Notes: generated by a model from the letters alone, not told the origin. A stretch of DNA of 6,229 nt from Desulfobacterales bacterium (GCA_030669465.1 DAOVDN010000075.1:1-6229), one strand, 5' to 3'. Positions 1 to 5,844 are shown, numbered from the stretch's first letter. Numbers and translations: made by a program.

Positions 1-134
1 TTTGGCGACAGGTCGAATTTCAGGCCGGCCTCTTCGACCAGTTGCTTTAAGTTCTTTGCAGGGTTGTACTTTCGCTCCTCAGAAACCCACCTGACCGCTT
101 TTCTCAAATCTTCACCTTCCGGTTGAATACTCAT
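1..134 (-). CDS. Small conserved hypothetical protein, N-terminal part (runs off left edge)
   Basis: An ATG at 134 opens a frame that is still open at the window edge, giving 44 visible residues: MSIQPEGEDLRKAVRWVSEE, then a lysine-rich stretch and KQLVEEAGLKFDLSP. A good Shine-Dalgarno (AAGGA, about 8 to 9 bases upstream) precedes it. The composition is that of a short soluble helical cytosolic protein; I see no signal peptide or membrane segment. The opening resembles small uncharacterised proteins I recall near gatA in Desulfobacterota, but no function can be assigned. It lies on the same strand as gatA and the GxxExxY gene and could be transcribed with them, since I see no terminator in between. 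The C-terminus is outside the window. Confidence 0.7.
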   Translation of the reverse strand, partial: MSIQPEGEDLRKAVRWVSEERKYNPAKNLKQLVEEAGLKFDLSP

Positions 135-150
135 AGCCTAAATTCCTTTT

Positions 151-179
151 CACCACGAAGGGCACGAAGAACACGAAGG
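151..179 (+). repeat. Left arm of inverted repeat flanking the GxxExxY gene (ACGAAG-type)
   Basis: Three ACGAAG cores at a 9-base period (CCACGAAGG, then GCACGAAGA, then ACACGAAGG). The reverse complement of 564-592 matches this arm at 26 of 29 positions; the differences are the two bases after the first core and one in the second core. The arm ends two bases before the stop codon of the GxxExxY gene. Confidence 0.85.
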
Positions 180-181
180 GA

Positions 182-553
182 TTATAAAACCATTCGTTTT
201 ATTCCGTTCTTCATGTATTTGACGTTAAAATTCATCAATAAACCGATCGATATGCCGGATAGCTTCATATATGTAAGCAATTGTGCTTGATGGATTGGTA
301 ATATCTTGTTTACACTCTTCAATTCAATAATTATGCTATTATCGACAAGAACGTCAATTCGATAACCACAATCGATCTTAATATCTTTGTATCGTACAGG
401 AAGTTGGTACTGCAATTTGAATGGCATGCCTGACATCTTGAGCTCGTGAGCAAAGCACTGTTCATAAGTTGATTCAAGTAACCCAGGTCCTAAATTCCGA
501 TGCACTTCTATAGCACATCCAATAACTCGGTTTGACAATTCATCAAATTCCAT
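182..553 (-). CDS. GxxExxY family protein (PD-(D/E)XK nuclease-like fold)
   Basis: This 123-residue protein carries the family's name motif as G24-LL-E27-ST-Y30, preceded by EVHRNLGPG. It is followed by the PD-(D/E)XK-like pattern: D67 in YRIDVLV, then E77 and K79 in IIELKS, and the glutamines of HQAQLLTYMKLSG. The end, LLMNFNVKYMKNGIKRMVL, is the usual complete C-terminus, so the gene is intact. The fold relates to the Holliday-resolvase/restriction-type nuclease superfamily, but no biological role is established for this family. I start at the ATG at 553. The frame continues upstream to 682, but that extension only translates the CACGAAG repeat (HHEEHEKHEG) and the end of gatA. The Shine-Dalgarno AAGGA for the 553 start lies at the repeat edge. 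The gene looks richer in A and T than the neighbouring gat genes, consistent with acquisition. It sits between 29-base inverted repeats. Confidence 0.93.
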   Translation of the reverse strand: MEFDELSNRVIGCAIEVHRNLGPGLLESTYEQCFAHELKMSGMPFKLQYQLPVRYKDIKIDCGYRIDVLVDNSIIIELKSVNKILPIHQAQLLTYMKLSGISIGLLMNFNVKYMKNGIKRMVL

Positions 554-563
554 TTTTTGTTTT

Positions 564-592
564 CCTTCGTGTTTTTCGTGTTCTTCGTGGTG
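564..592 (-). repeat. Right arm of inverted repeat flanking the GxxExxY gene; supplies its ribosome-binding site
   Basis: Read on the minus strand it is CACCACGAAG, AACACGAAAA, ACACGAAGG, matching 151-179 at 26 of 29 positions. Its last AAGG plus the next A forms the only plausible Shine-Dalgarno for the start at 553. The gatA stop codon ends 11 bases upstream of the arm (603), so the arm fills nearly the whole gap between the two genes. Confidence 0.85.
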
Positions 593-602
593 TAATCTGC
601 AT

Positions 603-2063
603 TTATATTGGTGCTTTTTGTTTATGAAAATCCGTTGCCTGCTCAAAATTGTAAGCCACCTTAAAAAGCTTTTGCTCATCAAAATGTCTTCCCATTATCT
701 GGAGGCCTATGGGAAGACCATTTGATGAAAACCCGCATGGAACCGACATGCCCGGGATTCCTGCAAGGTTTGCAGAAAGTGTAAATATGTCGGACAGATA
801 CATGGCAAGAGGATCCTCTGTTTTTTCTCCTATTCTGAATGCCGGTGTAGGCGTTGTGGGCGAAAGGATCACATCGCACTCTTTAAACGCATTATTAAAA
901 TCCTGCATGATCAGCGTGCGAACCCGCGATGCCTTGCGGTAATATGCGTCATAATAACCTGCGGAAAGGCAGTACGTTCCTATGATGATGCGGCGCTGGA
1001 CTTCCGGGCCGAATCCTTTGGATCTTGTGCTCTTGTACATCTCCATAAGGCTCTTTTTCTCTTTGTCCCTGAAGCCATACTTTACACCGTCGTACCTGGC
1101 AAGATTGGAGCTTGCCTCGGAAGGCGCAATTACATAATAGGCTGCAACAGCGTATTCAGTATGAGGCAGAGAAACTTCAATGCATTTTGCTCCCAGGTCT
1201 TCCATCACCCTGACAGCCTTTTTTACCGCATCCGCAACCTCCGAATCGAGGCCTCCGGCTTCACTGTATTCTTTTGGAATGCCCACCGTGATTTCGCTCA
1301 AACCATCTTTGAGAAAGGATGTATAATCCGGTACATCCATCGGCACAGATGTAGAGTCTTCTGGATCAAAACCGGAAATTACGTTCATCAGCACAGCACA
1401 ATCCGTGACATCTTTTGTCAGGGGGCCGATCTGGTCAAGAGATGAGGCAAAGGCTACAAGACCAAAGCGGGAGACTCTGCCATAGGTTGGTTTCATTCCG
1501 ACTACGCCGCAAAGAGACGCAGGCTGCCGTATGGACCCGCCTGTGTCCGAGCCGAGCGATCCCAGACACATGTCAGCGGCAACAGCCGCAGCAGACCCGC
1601 CGCTTGACCCGCCTGGAATACGGCTCAGATCCCATGGATTGCAGGTAATCTTTATGCCTGAGTTCTCAGTGGATGAGCCCATGGCAAATTCATCCATGTT
1701 TACCTTGCCGACAATAACGGCGCCCGCTTTTTTCAGCTTTTTTATCACAAATGCATCGTATGGAGGCACGAAGTTTTCAAGAATCTTTGATGCGCATGTT
1801 GTGCGAAGGCCCTCTGTGCAGATAAGATCCTTGATAGCCAGCGGGATGCCTGTAAGGGGTGAAATATTCCCTTCTGAAATTGCCCTGTCGGCAAGCCCTG
1901 CCTGCTCCATTGCCGTTTCACGGGCAATCGTAATATAGGCGCCCACTCTTTTTTCAACTGCGTCGATGCGGTCAAGAACAGCCCTGGTTAAGTCTATCGA
2001 AGATATCTCTTTTTTCTTTAAAAGTTTGCATGCCTTTTGTATGGTAAGTTCGTGCAGATTCAT
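603..2063 (-). CDS. gatA: Aspartyl/glutamyl-tRNA(Asn/Gln) amidotransferase subunit A
   Basis: GatA is the glutaminase subunit of GatCAB. It releases ammonia from glutamine so that GatB can amidate Glu-tRNA-Gln and/or Asp-tRNA-Asn in the cytosol. The 486-residue length is typical. The amidase-signature Ser-cisSer-Lys triad is complete: K78 in GIPLAIKDL, the cis-serine S153 in GGSSGGSAA, and the nucleophile S177 in [12 protein letters not shown] (roles assigned by offset from the numbering I recall for the Staphylococcus aureus enzyme). The conserved block [20 protein letters not shown] follows, and the C-terminal [20 protein letters not shown] is intact. The ATG at 2063 is one base after the gatC stop, with a Shine-Dalgarno-like AGGGTGAT inside the end of gatC, which suggests translational coupling. 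gatB is not in the window and must lie elsewhere, as is common in this lineage. No terminator is obvious after the TAA. Confidence 0.98.
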   Translation of the reverse strand: MNLHELTIQKACKLLKKKEISSIDLTRAVLDRIDAVEKRVGAYITIARETAMEQAGLADRAISEGNISPLTGIPLAIKDLICTEGLRTTCASKILENFVPPYDAFVIKKLKKAGAVIVGKVNMDEFAMGSSTENSGIKITCNPWDLSRIPGGSSGGSAAAVAADMCLGSLGSDTGGSIRQPASLCGVVGMKPTYGRVSRFGLVAFASSLDQIGPLTKDVTDCAVLMNVISGFDPEDSTSVPMDVPDYTSFLKDGLSEITVGIPKEYSEAGGLDSEVADAVKKAVRVMEDLGAKCIEVSLPHTEYAVAAYYVIAPSEASSNLARYDGVKYGFRDKEKKSLMEMYKSTRSKGFGPEVQRRIIIGTYCLSAGYYDAYYRKASRVRTLIMQDFNNAFKECDVILSPTTPTPAFRIGEKTEDPLAMYLSDIFTLSANLAGIPGMSVPCGFSSNGLPIGLQIMGRHFDEQKLFKVAYNFEQATDFHKQKAPI

Positions 2064-2064
2064 A

Positions 2065-2352
2065 TCACCCTATCACCTTCGGAACTATAAAATTCCCGTC
2101 CTCTTTTTCAGGGGCATTGGCAAGTGCCAGGTCCCTGTCAAGATGTTTTTTCAGCGTGTCTTCACGAAAGGCATTTGTCAAAGAAATCACATGCGAGGTC
2201 GGAGACACACCTTTTGTGTCAACACGGCTGAGCGTATCAACATATTCCAGTATATCGCCTATCTGACCGGCAAATTTGTCTATAGACTCTTCATCCAGTT
2301 CAAGACGGGCAAGATCTGCCACGTGAACAACTTCATCTTTGGTTATTTTCAT
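2065..2352 (-). CDS. gatC: Aspartyl/glutamyl-tRNA(Asn/Gln) amidotransferase subunit C
   Basis: GatC is the small subunit that wraps around the GatA-GatB interface and stabilises GatCAB. The 95-residue length is standard. The family pattern is clear from end to end: the N-terminal [13 protein letters not shown], then [25 protein letters not shown], then NAFREDT, and the C-terminal [21 protein letters not shown], where AP and F-VPKV are the hallmark residues. The ATG overlaps the stop codon of the SPOR gene as ATGA (2349-2352). One base separates its own TGA from the gatA start. This double coupling fits stoichiometric production of GatC and GatA from one message. Confidence 0.97.
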   Translation of the reverse strand: MKITKDEVVHVADLARLELDEESIDKFAGQIGDILEYVDTLSRVDTKGVSPTSHVISLTNAFREDTLKKHLDRDLALANAPEKEDGNFIVPKVIG

Positions 2353-3035
2353 GGTATTCCTCCCACAATAAACCCCTTTAACCTCTCTTTTTTTAATTTG
2401 TTCAGGGTACTCCTTGCTTCAGCCTTTGTTTTGAAATCTCCTATCCTCACCCTGTACCAGATACCCTTTCCGGGAATCTTTGCGCTTGTTATGTATGCAT
2501 GGTATCCTTTTTTCATAAGTTTTTTCACTACCCTGTCGGCAGCCTCAGGCTTTTTTAATGAAGCGACCTGAATTGTAAAGTTTTTTCCGGCCTCATTCTT
2601 TTTGTCTAAAGCGGGCGCCTTTTCCTTTTTGGGCGCTTTGGCTGATCTGGTCTTTTCAGATTCGGTTTTTTTAGCCGGAGATTTTCTTTTTTGTTCGGAT
2701 ATCTCGGCATGCAGGCTGTTATACTCTTTTGTGCTGCCTCTGGTATCTTTCAGAGCCTCATAAAAACCGAGATTTGTTTTACTATCCGCAGCGTTGGGGT
2801 CGATTTTGAACCGGCCCAGTTCCTTCTTGATAACAGCTTCTTTTAAGGCAACCAGTTCTTTTTGAAGTTTTTCAATATCAAATTGTACCGGTGCAGTCCC
2901 TCTTCCTACAAAAATACCTAATATAAACATCCATGCAGAAGCAAAGAAGATTAAACAGAGCCACCCCCCAGTCCCTTTATCCATCAACCGAAAGGACCTT
3001 TTTTTCTTTTCCCGCGCTTTTTTTTTATTTTCCAT
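2349..3035 (-). CDS. Membrane-anchored SPOR-domain protein
   Basis: From the ATG at 3035 this is a 228-residue protein. It has a short lysine/arginine-rich cytoplasmic tail (residues 1-20), one membrane segment (about 23-44, GWLCLIFFASAWMFILGIFV), a helical stretch (52-72), a low-complexity Lys/Glu/Ala/Ser linker (about 115-150) and a C-terminal SPOR domain (about 152-224, FTIQVASLKKPEAADRVV to WYRVRIGDFKTKAEAR). SPOR domains bind septal glycan lacking stem peptides, so a role in cell division or envelope remodelling is likely; the exact partner is unknown. The frame can be extended to a TTG at 3068, but that reads through the CACCAAGA repeat. The promoter at 3078-3105 would put the transcript start near 3071, leaving almost no leader for the TTG, so the ATG is preferred. 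Its Shine-Dalgarno is weak. It overlaps gatC by 4 bases. Link to tRNA amidation: none known, only co-location. Confidence 0.92.
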   Translation of the reverse strand: MENKKKAREKKKRSFRLMDKGTGGWLCLIFFASAWMFILGIFVGRGTAPVQFDIEKLQKELVALKEAVIKKELGRFKIDPNAADSKTNLGFYEALKDTRGSTKEYNSLHAEISEQKRKSPAKKTESEKTRSAKAPKKEKAPALDKKNEAGKNFTIQVASLKKPEAADRVVKKLMKKGYHAYITSAKIPGKGIWYRVRIGDFKTKAEARSTLNKLKKERLKGFIVGGIP

Positions 3036-3054
3036 AATTTCGTAATAGTTCAGC

Positions 3055-3078
3055 CACAAAGACACCAAGACACCAAGA
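3055..3078 (+). repeat. Three 8-base tandem units, CACAAAGA then CACCAAGA twice
   Basis: A short direct repeat just upstream of the SPOR gene, overlapping the -10 edge of its promoter by one base. It is the same general class as the CACGAAG and CGCAAAG arrays elsewhere in the window. I found no inverted partner for it here. Confidence 0.75.
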
Positions 3079-3105
3079 TTATAATATAATTCTGTAAGTT
3101 CTCAA
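3078..3105 (-). promoter_or_regulatory. Strong sigma70-type promoter for SPOR-gatC-gatA
   Basis: On the minus strand TTGAGA (3105-3100, five of six consensus bases), a 16-base spacer and a perfect TATAAT (3083-3078). Transcription would begin near 3071, about 36 bases before the ATG at 3035. It lies between the MITE and the gene, so it could keep the downstream genes expressed independently of argS. The -35 falls inside the 7-4-7 direct repeat at 3094-3112. No experiment supports it; the match to consensus is the evidence. Confidence 0.6.
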
Positions 3106-3174
3106 TAAGTTCCGGAGGAGCCCACTGGTGAGCGAGTCTTTTATCATTTTCACCCGAACTTATTGAGAACTTAC
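3094..3174. repeat. 81-base inverted repeat with 19-base perfect arms; possible operator dyad or hairpin
   Basis: Arms at 3094-3112 and 3156-3174 are perfect inverted copies, with 43 bases between. On the minus strand the proximal arm reads GAACTTATTGAGAACTTAC, which is GAACTTA, four bases, GAACTTA: a direct repeat with an 11-base period. The proximal arm overlaps the -35 of the SPOR promoter and ends 10 bases from the TATAAT. The arm centres are 62 bases apart, close to six helical turns. It could be a regulator-binding pair or an RNA hairpin; there is no T-run after it on the minus strand, so a simple terminator is unlikely. Confidence 0.75.
3167..3174 (+). repeat. Target-site duplication, left copy (GAACTTAC)
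   Basis: Eight bases abutting the left end of the inverted-repeat-bounded element, identical to 3509-3516. They also form the last eight bases of the distal arm of the dyad, so the insertion site was the edge of that arm. Confidence 0.75.
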
Positions 3175-3260
3175 GGTAATCCCTACAAAACAGTGCGGGT
3201 CAATAATTTCAAAATGTTATACATCATGGCTCCCGGCAGCGCATGACGAAAAATAAAGAT

Positions 3261-3300
3261 GAACGTCCAACATCGAACATCGAACGTCCAACATCGAATG
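3261..3300 (+). repeat. 7-base tandem array (GAACGTC / CAACATC / GAACATC), left block
   Basis: Five consecutive 7-base units, GAACGTC, CAACATC, GAACATC, GAACGTC, CAACATC, then GAATG. Bases 3269-3300 are a perfect 32-base inverted copy of 3438-3469. This block has one more unit than the right block. Confidence 0.85.
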
Positions 3301-3330
3301 AAAGACAAACATTCAATACCGAACATTCAA

Positions 3331-3349
3331 CATTCGATGTTCATCTTTT
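3331..3349 (-). repeat. Third, shortened copy of the array end
   Basis: On the minus strand it reads AAAAGATGAAC then ATCGAATG, the same beginning and end as the right block but with the middle units missing. It looks like a collapsed copy or an unequal-recombination product inside the element. Confidence 0.55.
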
Positions 3350-3369
3350 TCAGAATTAATTCCTTCTAA

Positions 3370-3415
3370 CGACGGTTTTCGTCGGGTGAACCTGCCTTCG
3401 GCAGAACCTCCCGAC
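3370..3415. repeat. Central compound hairpin of the MITE-like element
   Basis: CGACG (3370-3374) pairs with CGTCG (3380-3384). GTCGGG (3381-3386) pairs with CCCGAC (3410-3415) and encloses CTGCC (3392-3396), TTC, GGCAG (3400-3404). The first and second stems share 3381-3384 and are mutually exclusive. No T-run follows on either strand. Confidence 0.6.
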
Positions 3416-3437
3416 CTACTTATCTTTTCCCATTCAG

Positions 3438-3470
3438 CATTCGATGTTGGACGTTCGATGTTCGATGTTC
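3438..3470 (-). repeat. 7-base tandem array, right block (inverted relative to the left block)
   Basis: On the minus strand GAACATC twice, GAACGTC, CAACATC, then GAATG. It is preceded by AAGGA, four bases, ATG, so it starts a 12-codon frame translating as MNIEHRTSNIEC and ending in TGA. The coding look comes from the 7-base period (21 bases, 7 codons); I do not regard it as a gene. Confidence 0.85.
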
Positions 3471-3508
3471 ATCTTTTCCTTAACCTGCACTGCTTTGTAG
3501 GGACTACC

Positions 3509-3516
3509 GAACTTAC
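3509..3516 (+). repeat. Target-site duplication, right copy (GAACTTAC)
   Basis: Identical to 3167-3174 and directly abutting the right terminal inverted repeat. It is followed by 12 bases and then the argS stop codon. Confidence 0.75.
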
Positions 3517-3528
3517 ACCTGTATTTCC

Positions 3529-5196
3529 TCACATCCTCTCCGGTGCAGTCACCCCCAGGAGGGTGAGGCCGTTTCTTATGACCTTTTTAACCGCAAGCAC
3601 AAGATAGAGCCTGCCGCCGGTCAATAGAGGATCGTCTGTCAGGACTCTGTGTTTATTGTAGTAAGCATGAAAAGAGGACGCAAGATCCATCAGATAAAAT
3701 GTTATGCGATGTGGTTCCATAAACTCTGCACTGCATCTTACCACCTCCGGATAACGGGCCATGGCTTTAATCAGATGTATCTCCTCGGGCTCTTTCAGCA
3801 TGGCTACCGCCCTGTTATCCCAGGCGGCTATACTGCTTATTCCCCTTTCCTGCCCCTTGCGGACAATGCTCGATATCCTGGCATGCACGTATTGAACGTA
3901 AAAAACAGGATTTTCGTTTGTCTTTTTCTTTGCAACCTCAAGGTCGAAATCCAGAGGGCTCTCATAATGACGCGTCAGGAAAATGAACCTTGCCGCATCA
4001 GGTCCCACTTCGCTGATTACGTCTCTTAGAGTAACGAATTCACCGGCTCTGGTCGACATGGCAACAGGCTCTCCTCCGCGTAATAGATTGACAAGCTGAA
4101 CCAGAATCACATTAAACTGATTCTTGCTGCGACCGGAAGCCTCTATTGAAGCCGTTATGCGCGGAATATATCCGTGGTGATCAGCGCCCCACACATCTAT
4201 AACCCGTTCAAACCCGCGGTCAAACTTGTCCTGGTGGTATGCTATGTCTGAAGCAAAATATGTTGTCTGGCCGTTATTGCGGACAACCACGCGGTCCTTT
4301 TCATCTCCAAAATCTTTGGTTCTAAACCATAGGGCTCCGTCCTTTTCATATACGAGATTCCGGCTGCGAAGATCATTTAAAACTTTGTCAACCTTGCCGG
4401 AATCATAAAGGCTCTGTTCGCTGTACCACTGGTCGAATGTAACGCCAAAGAGTTCCAGATCCTTTTTGATATCATCAATAATATTGCCAGCGGCATACCG
4501 TGCGCAATAATTTACAGCATATGCTTCATCCTTCTTGACAAGCTCGTCACCTTTATTTTTTCGCACCTCTTCGGCAAACTCGCGAATATAATCACCCTGA
4601 TAGCAGTTCTCAGGAAACTCGATTTTTTCTCCAAGCAGCTCCTTATACCGCAAAAAAACAGAACGTCCCAGTGTGTTTATCTGCCTGCCCGAGTCGTTTA
4701 TATAATACTCTTTTTTAACATCATATCCGCAAAACAAAAGAATATTTGCCACAGCATCCCCTACAGCGGCGCCTCTGCCGTGCCCTACATGAAGCGGCCC
4801 TGTTGGATTGGAGCTTACAAATTCCACCTGGATTTTTTTTCCGTTTCCGATATTCGAAGCGCCGTATCTTGTATCTTCTTTGTGAATCCTGCGCAAAACA
4901 GAATGCCAGGACATTCTATTTATGAAAAAATTAATAAAGCCCGGACCTGCGATCTGGGTTTTTGCAAGTATTCCGTTATGGTCGATCATATGCTTTATGA
5001 TTGTTGTTGCAATTTTCTTAGGCGGCATTTTCTGGATAGATGCCATAATCATGGCAATGTTTGTCGAAAAATCACCGTGTGGCTCTATCTTGGGCACCTC
5101 GATTTCCACGTCAGGAAAGACTGATGACGGCAATTCTCCATTTTCATATGCACCTGTCATTGCTGAAAGTATCAAATTTTTTATTCTTTGCTTCAT
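3529..5196 (-). CDS. argS: Arginyl-tRNA synthetase
   Basis: A class I aminoacyl-tRNA synthetase that charges tRNA-Arg with arginine in the cytosol. From the ATG at 5196 it has 555 residues, normal for bacterial ArgS. In order: the N-terminal tRNA D-loop recognition domain (about 1-95, with [15 protein letters not shown]), the catalytic fold with the HIGH motif as H136-VGH in [23 protein letters not shown], the [12 protein letters not shown] block (335-346), and the KMSKS-equivalent loop [12 protein letters not shown] (379-390), degenerate as usual in ArgS. The DALR-type anticodon domain ends in the typical LGVTAPERM. The frame stays open to an ATG at 5295, but the extra 33 residues do not resemble ArgS and would cover the promoter at 5272-5300. 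[10 protein letters not shown] is the usual ArgS opening, so 5196 is preferred. The C-terminus is intact despite the nearby MITE. Confidence 0.98.
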   Translation of the reverse strand: MKQRIKNLILSAMTGAYENGELPSSVFPDVEIEVPKIEPHGDFSTNIAMIMASIQKMPPKKIATTIIKHMIDHNGILAKTQIAGPGFINFFINRMSWHSVLRRIHKEDTRYGASNIGNGKKIQVEFVSSNPTGPLHVGHGRGAAVGDAVANILLFCGYDVKKEYYINDSGRQINTLGRSVFLRYKELLGEKIEFPENCYQGDYIREFAEEVRKNKGDELVKKDEAYAVNYCARYAAGNIIDDIKKDLELFGVTFDQWYSEQSLYDSGKVDKVLNDLRSRNLVYEKDGALWFRTKDFGDEKDRVVVRNNGQTTYFASDIAYHQDKFDRGFERVIDVWGADHHGYIPRITASIEASGRSKNQFNVILVQLVNLLRGGEPVAMSTRAGEFVTLRDVISEVGPDAARFIFLTRHYESPLDFDLEVAKKKTNENPVFYVQYVHARISSIVRKGQERGISSIAAWDNRAVAMLKEPEEIHLIKAMARYPEVVRCSAEFMEPHRITFYLMDLASSFHAYYNKHRVLTDDPLLTGGRLYLVLAVKKVIRNGLTLLGVTAPERM

Positions 5197-5271
5197 TTTG
5201 TTATAAATTCCGACTTGTGCGGTTGCGGTTACGAAACTACTCAAAATTAATGGTTCTTTTTTTGCTTCCAA

Positions 5272-5300
5272 TTCATAAAGACTTTTTATTTCCAAGTCAA
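5272..5300 (-). promoter_or_regulatory. Candidate sigma70 promoter of argS
   Basis: On the minus strand TTGACT (5300-5295), a 17-base spacer and TATGAA (5277-5272): five and four of six consensus bases. It would start a leader of roughly 70 bases ahead of the ATG at 5196. It overlaps the start of the longer argS reading frame, which argues against the upstream ATG at 5295. Confidence 0.45.
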
Positions 5301-5349
5301 GAAGCTTTGCCGGGATGCAGCAATTCTAATTGCACCCGTCTTATTTTGC

Positions 5350-5378
5350 TTGACACCTGCTTTTTTATTACATATGCA
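5350..5378 (+). promoter_or_regulatory. Possible plus-strand promoter upstream of a hairpin terminator
   Basis: A perfect TTGACA (5350-5355), a 17-base spacer, then TATGCA (5373-5378), which matches only three of six -10 bases. It points away from argS. Its best support is the terminator-like hairpin about 100 bases downstream. Confidence 0.3.
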
Positions 5379-5380
5379 AA

Positions 5381-5406
5381 CTGTTAACCAACAGGCTGAA
5401 GCCTGT
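5381..5406 (+). other. Two overlapping, mutually exclusive small hairpins
   Basis: CTGTT (5381-5385), AACC, AACAG (5390-5394) competes with ACAGGC (5391-5396), TGAA, GCCTGT (5401-5406) because they share ACAG. The second is the stronger. An A-run rather than a T-run follows it, so it is not a terminator on the plus strand; it may be the body of a small RNA. Confidence 0.35.
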
Positions 5407-5430
5407 AAAAAAGTCATTTACAAGCACTTC

Positions 5431-5482
5431 AAACCACGAAGGTATGTGTATCATGAAGATACGGCGCTCTCGTGGTTTTTTT
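5431..5482 (+). terminator. Rho-independent-terminator-like hairpin with T-run
   Basis: AAACCACGA (5431-5439) pairs with TCGTGGTTT (5470-5478), with a run of seven T (5476-5482) partly shared with the stem. The 30-base interior has its own stem, GTATC (5448-5452) with GATAC (5458-5462). The T-run is on the plus strand only. No protein gene lies upstream on that strand, so it either ends a small RNA or blocks transcription. The 5' arm resembles a single CCACGAAGG repeat unit, an alternative origin. Confidence 0.5.
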
Positions 5483-5555
5483 ATGCGCAAAACGGTGTTT
5501 TTACCTATGCAGCGCCCAGGGCCGGCTGGTGGGGATTTGCAGCCGCACGCAGACA

Positions 5556-5585
5556 GGTCGTTCGTTCCTCACTTCTCGCAATGAC
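5556..5585 (-). repeat. Interspersed repeat of the GTCATTGCGAG type
   Basis: On the minus strand it begins GTCATTGCGAGAAGTGAGGA. This word is a common intergenic repeat in many bacterial genomes, usually present in numerous copies. Here there is one copy, so repetitiveness is inferred from recall. Plus-strand translation gives VVRSSLLAMTAR-like peptides that mimic coding sequence. Confidence 0.5.
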
Positions 5586-5627
5586 GGCTCGGAACCAAAG
5601 GTTTTCGTTCAGACGCTATATAGATAA

Positions 5628-5655
5628 TGTCCAAATAAATGGACACTGTCCAAAT
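5628..5655. repeat. TGTCCA dyad plus direct copy
   Basis: TGTCCA (5628-5633), six A/T bases, TGGACA (5640-5645) forms a dyad. TGTCCAAAT occurs at 5628-5636 and again at 5647-5655, a 19-base shift. It could be an operator or a leftover insertion-sequence end; similar TGTCC...GGACA motifs occur at some transposon ends, but no transposase is visible. Confidence 0.4.
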
Positions 5656-5844
5656 CGTATACTGTGCCAGTTGATAAATACAATAATAATAAGATTATCA
5701 ATAAATTATGGATGAAACACCAAAAAATATTCAATTTCACAATCCTGAAAAACACACCCCCGCTACCGGGCCAACCTGACTAATAAAATCATAATTTGCC
5801 ACTAATACAAGAAGTTATCATTCCCTATCGCCAATACACCTTCG

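Larger units (their letters stand above)
3175..3508. mobile_element. MITE-like non-autonomous element, 334 bases
   Basis: Terminal inverted repeats of 26 bases (3175-3200 and 3483-3508) match at 23 positions. Both start GGTA, then A or G, then TCCCTACAAA, and end GGT. A perfect 8-base direct repeat, GAACTTAC, abuts both ends, as expected for a target-site duplication. The interior has no transposase or credible gene. It carries a nested 32-base perfect inverted repeat built of 7-base units and a central hairpin. Element size, matched ends and duplication fit a miniature inverted-repeat element moved by a transposase encoded elsewhere. An 8-base duplication is shared by several IS families, so I do not name the helper. 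The right end lies only 12 bases from the 8-base repeat to the argS stop, inside what should be a short argS-SPOR gap. Confidence 0.78.

Noticed and set aside
182..682. Long 166-residue form of the GxxExxY protein starting inside gatA
   Set aside because: The extra 43 residues translate the gatA end and the CACGAAG repeat. A proper ATG with Shine-Dalgarno exists at 553, and the family starts there.
1531..1938. 135-residue plus-strand frame antisense to gatA
   Set aside because: Antisense shadow of conserved gatA codons including the catalytic region.
1966..2571. 201-residue plus-strand frame antisense to gatC and the SPOR gene
   Set aside because: It lies opposite three well-supported coding regions, has no ribosome site or family features, and is a shadow frame.
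2349..3068. SPOR protein started at TTG 3068
   Set aside because: It would translate the CACCAAGA repeat and leave almost no leader behind the predicted transcript start near 3071.
3094..3174. The 81-base dyad as a second small transposon
   Set aside because: Its arms are perfect, but I see no direct duplication at its outer edges before or after mentally removing the MITE.
3261..3470. CRISPR array
   Set aside because: The units are 7 bases, contiguous and without unique spacers, in two inverted blocks; no cas genes.
3175..3508. Transposase gene inside the inverted-repeat element
   Set aside because: Both strands were read; only short frames made of repeat translation occur, so the element cannot be autonomous.
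3529..5295. 588-residue form of ArgS starting at 5295
   Set aside because: The first 33 residues have no ArgS character and cover a plausible promoter; [10 protein letters not shown] at 5196 is the normal family start.
5391..5416. ACAGGC/GCCTGT hairpin as a terminator
   Set aside because: It is followed by an A-run on the plus strand, and on the minus strand the bases after the stem are not T-rich.
5350..5715. 121-residue plus-strand frame upstream of argS
   Set aside because: It runs through a terminator-like hairpin and the CATTGCGAG repeat, has no ribosome site, and reads like typical repeat translation (RSSLLAMTAR).
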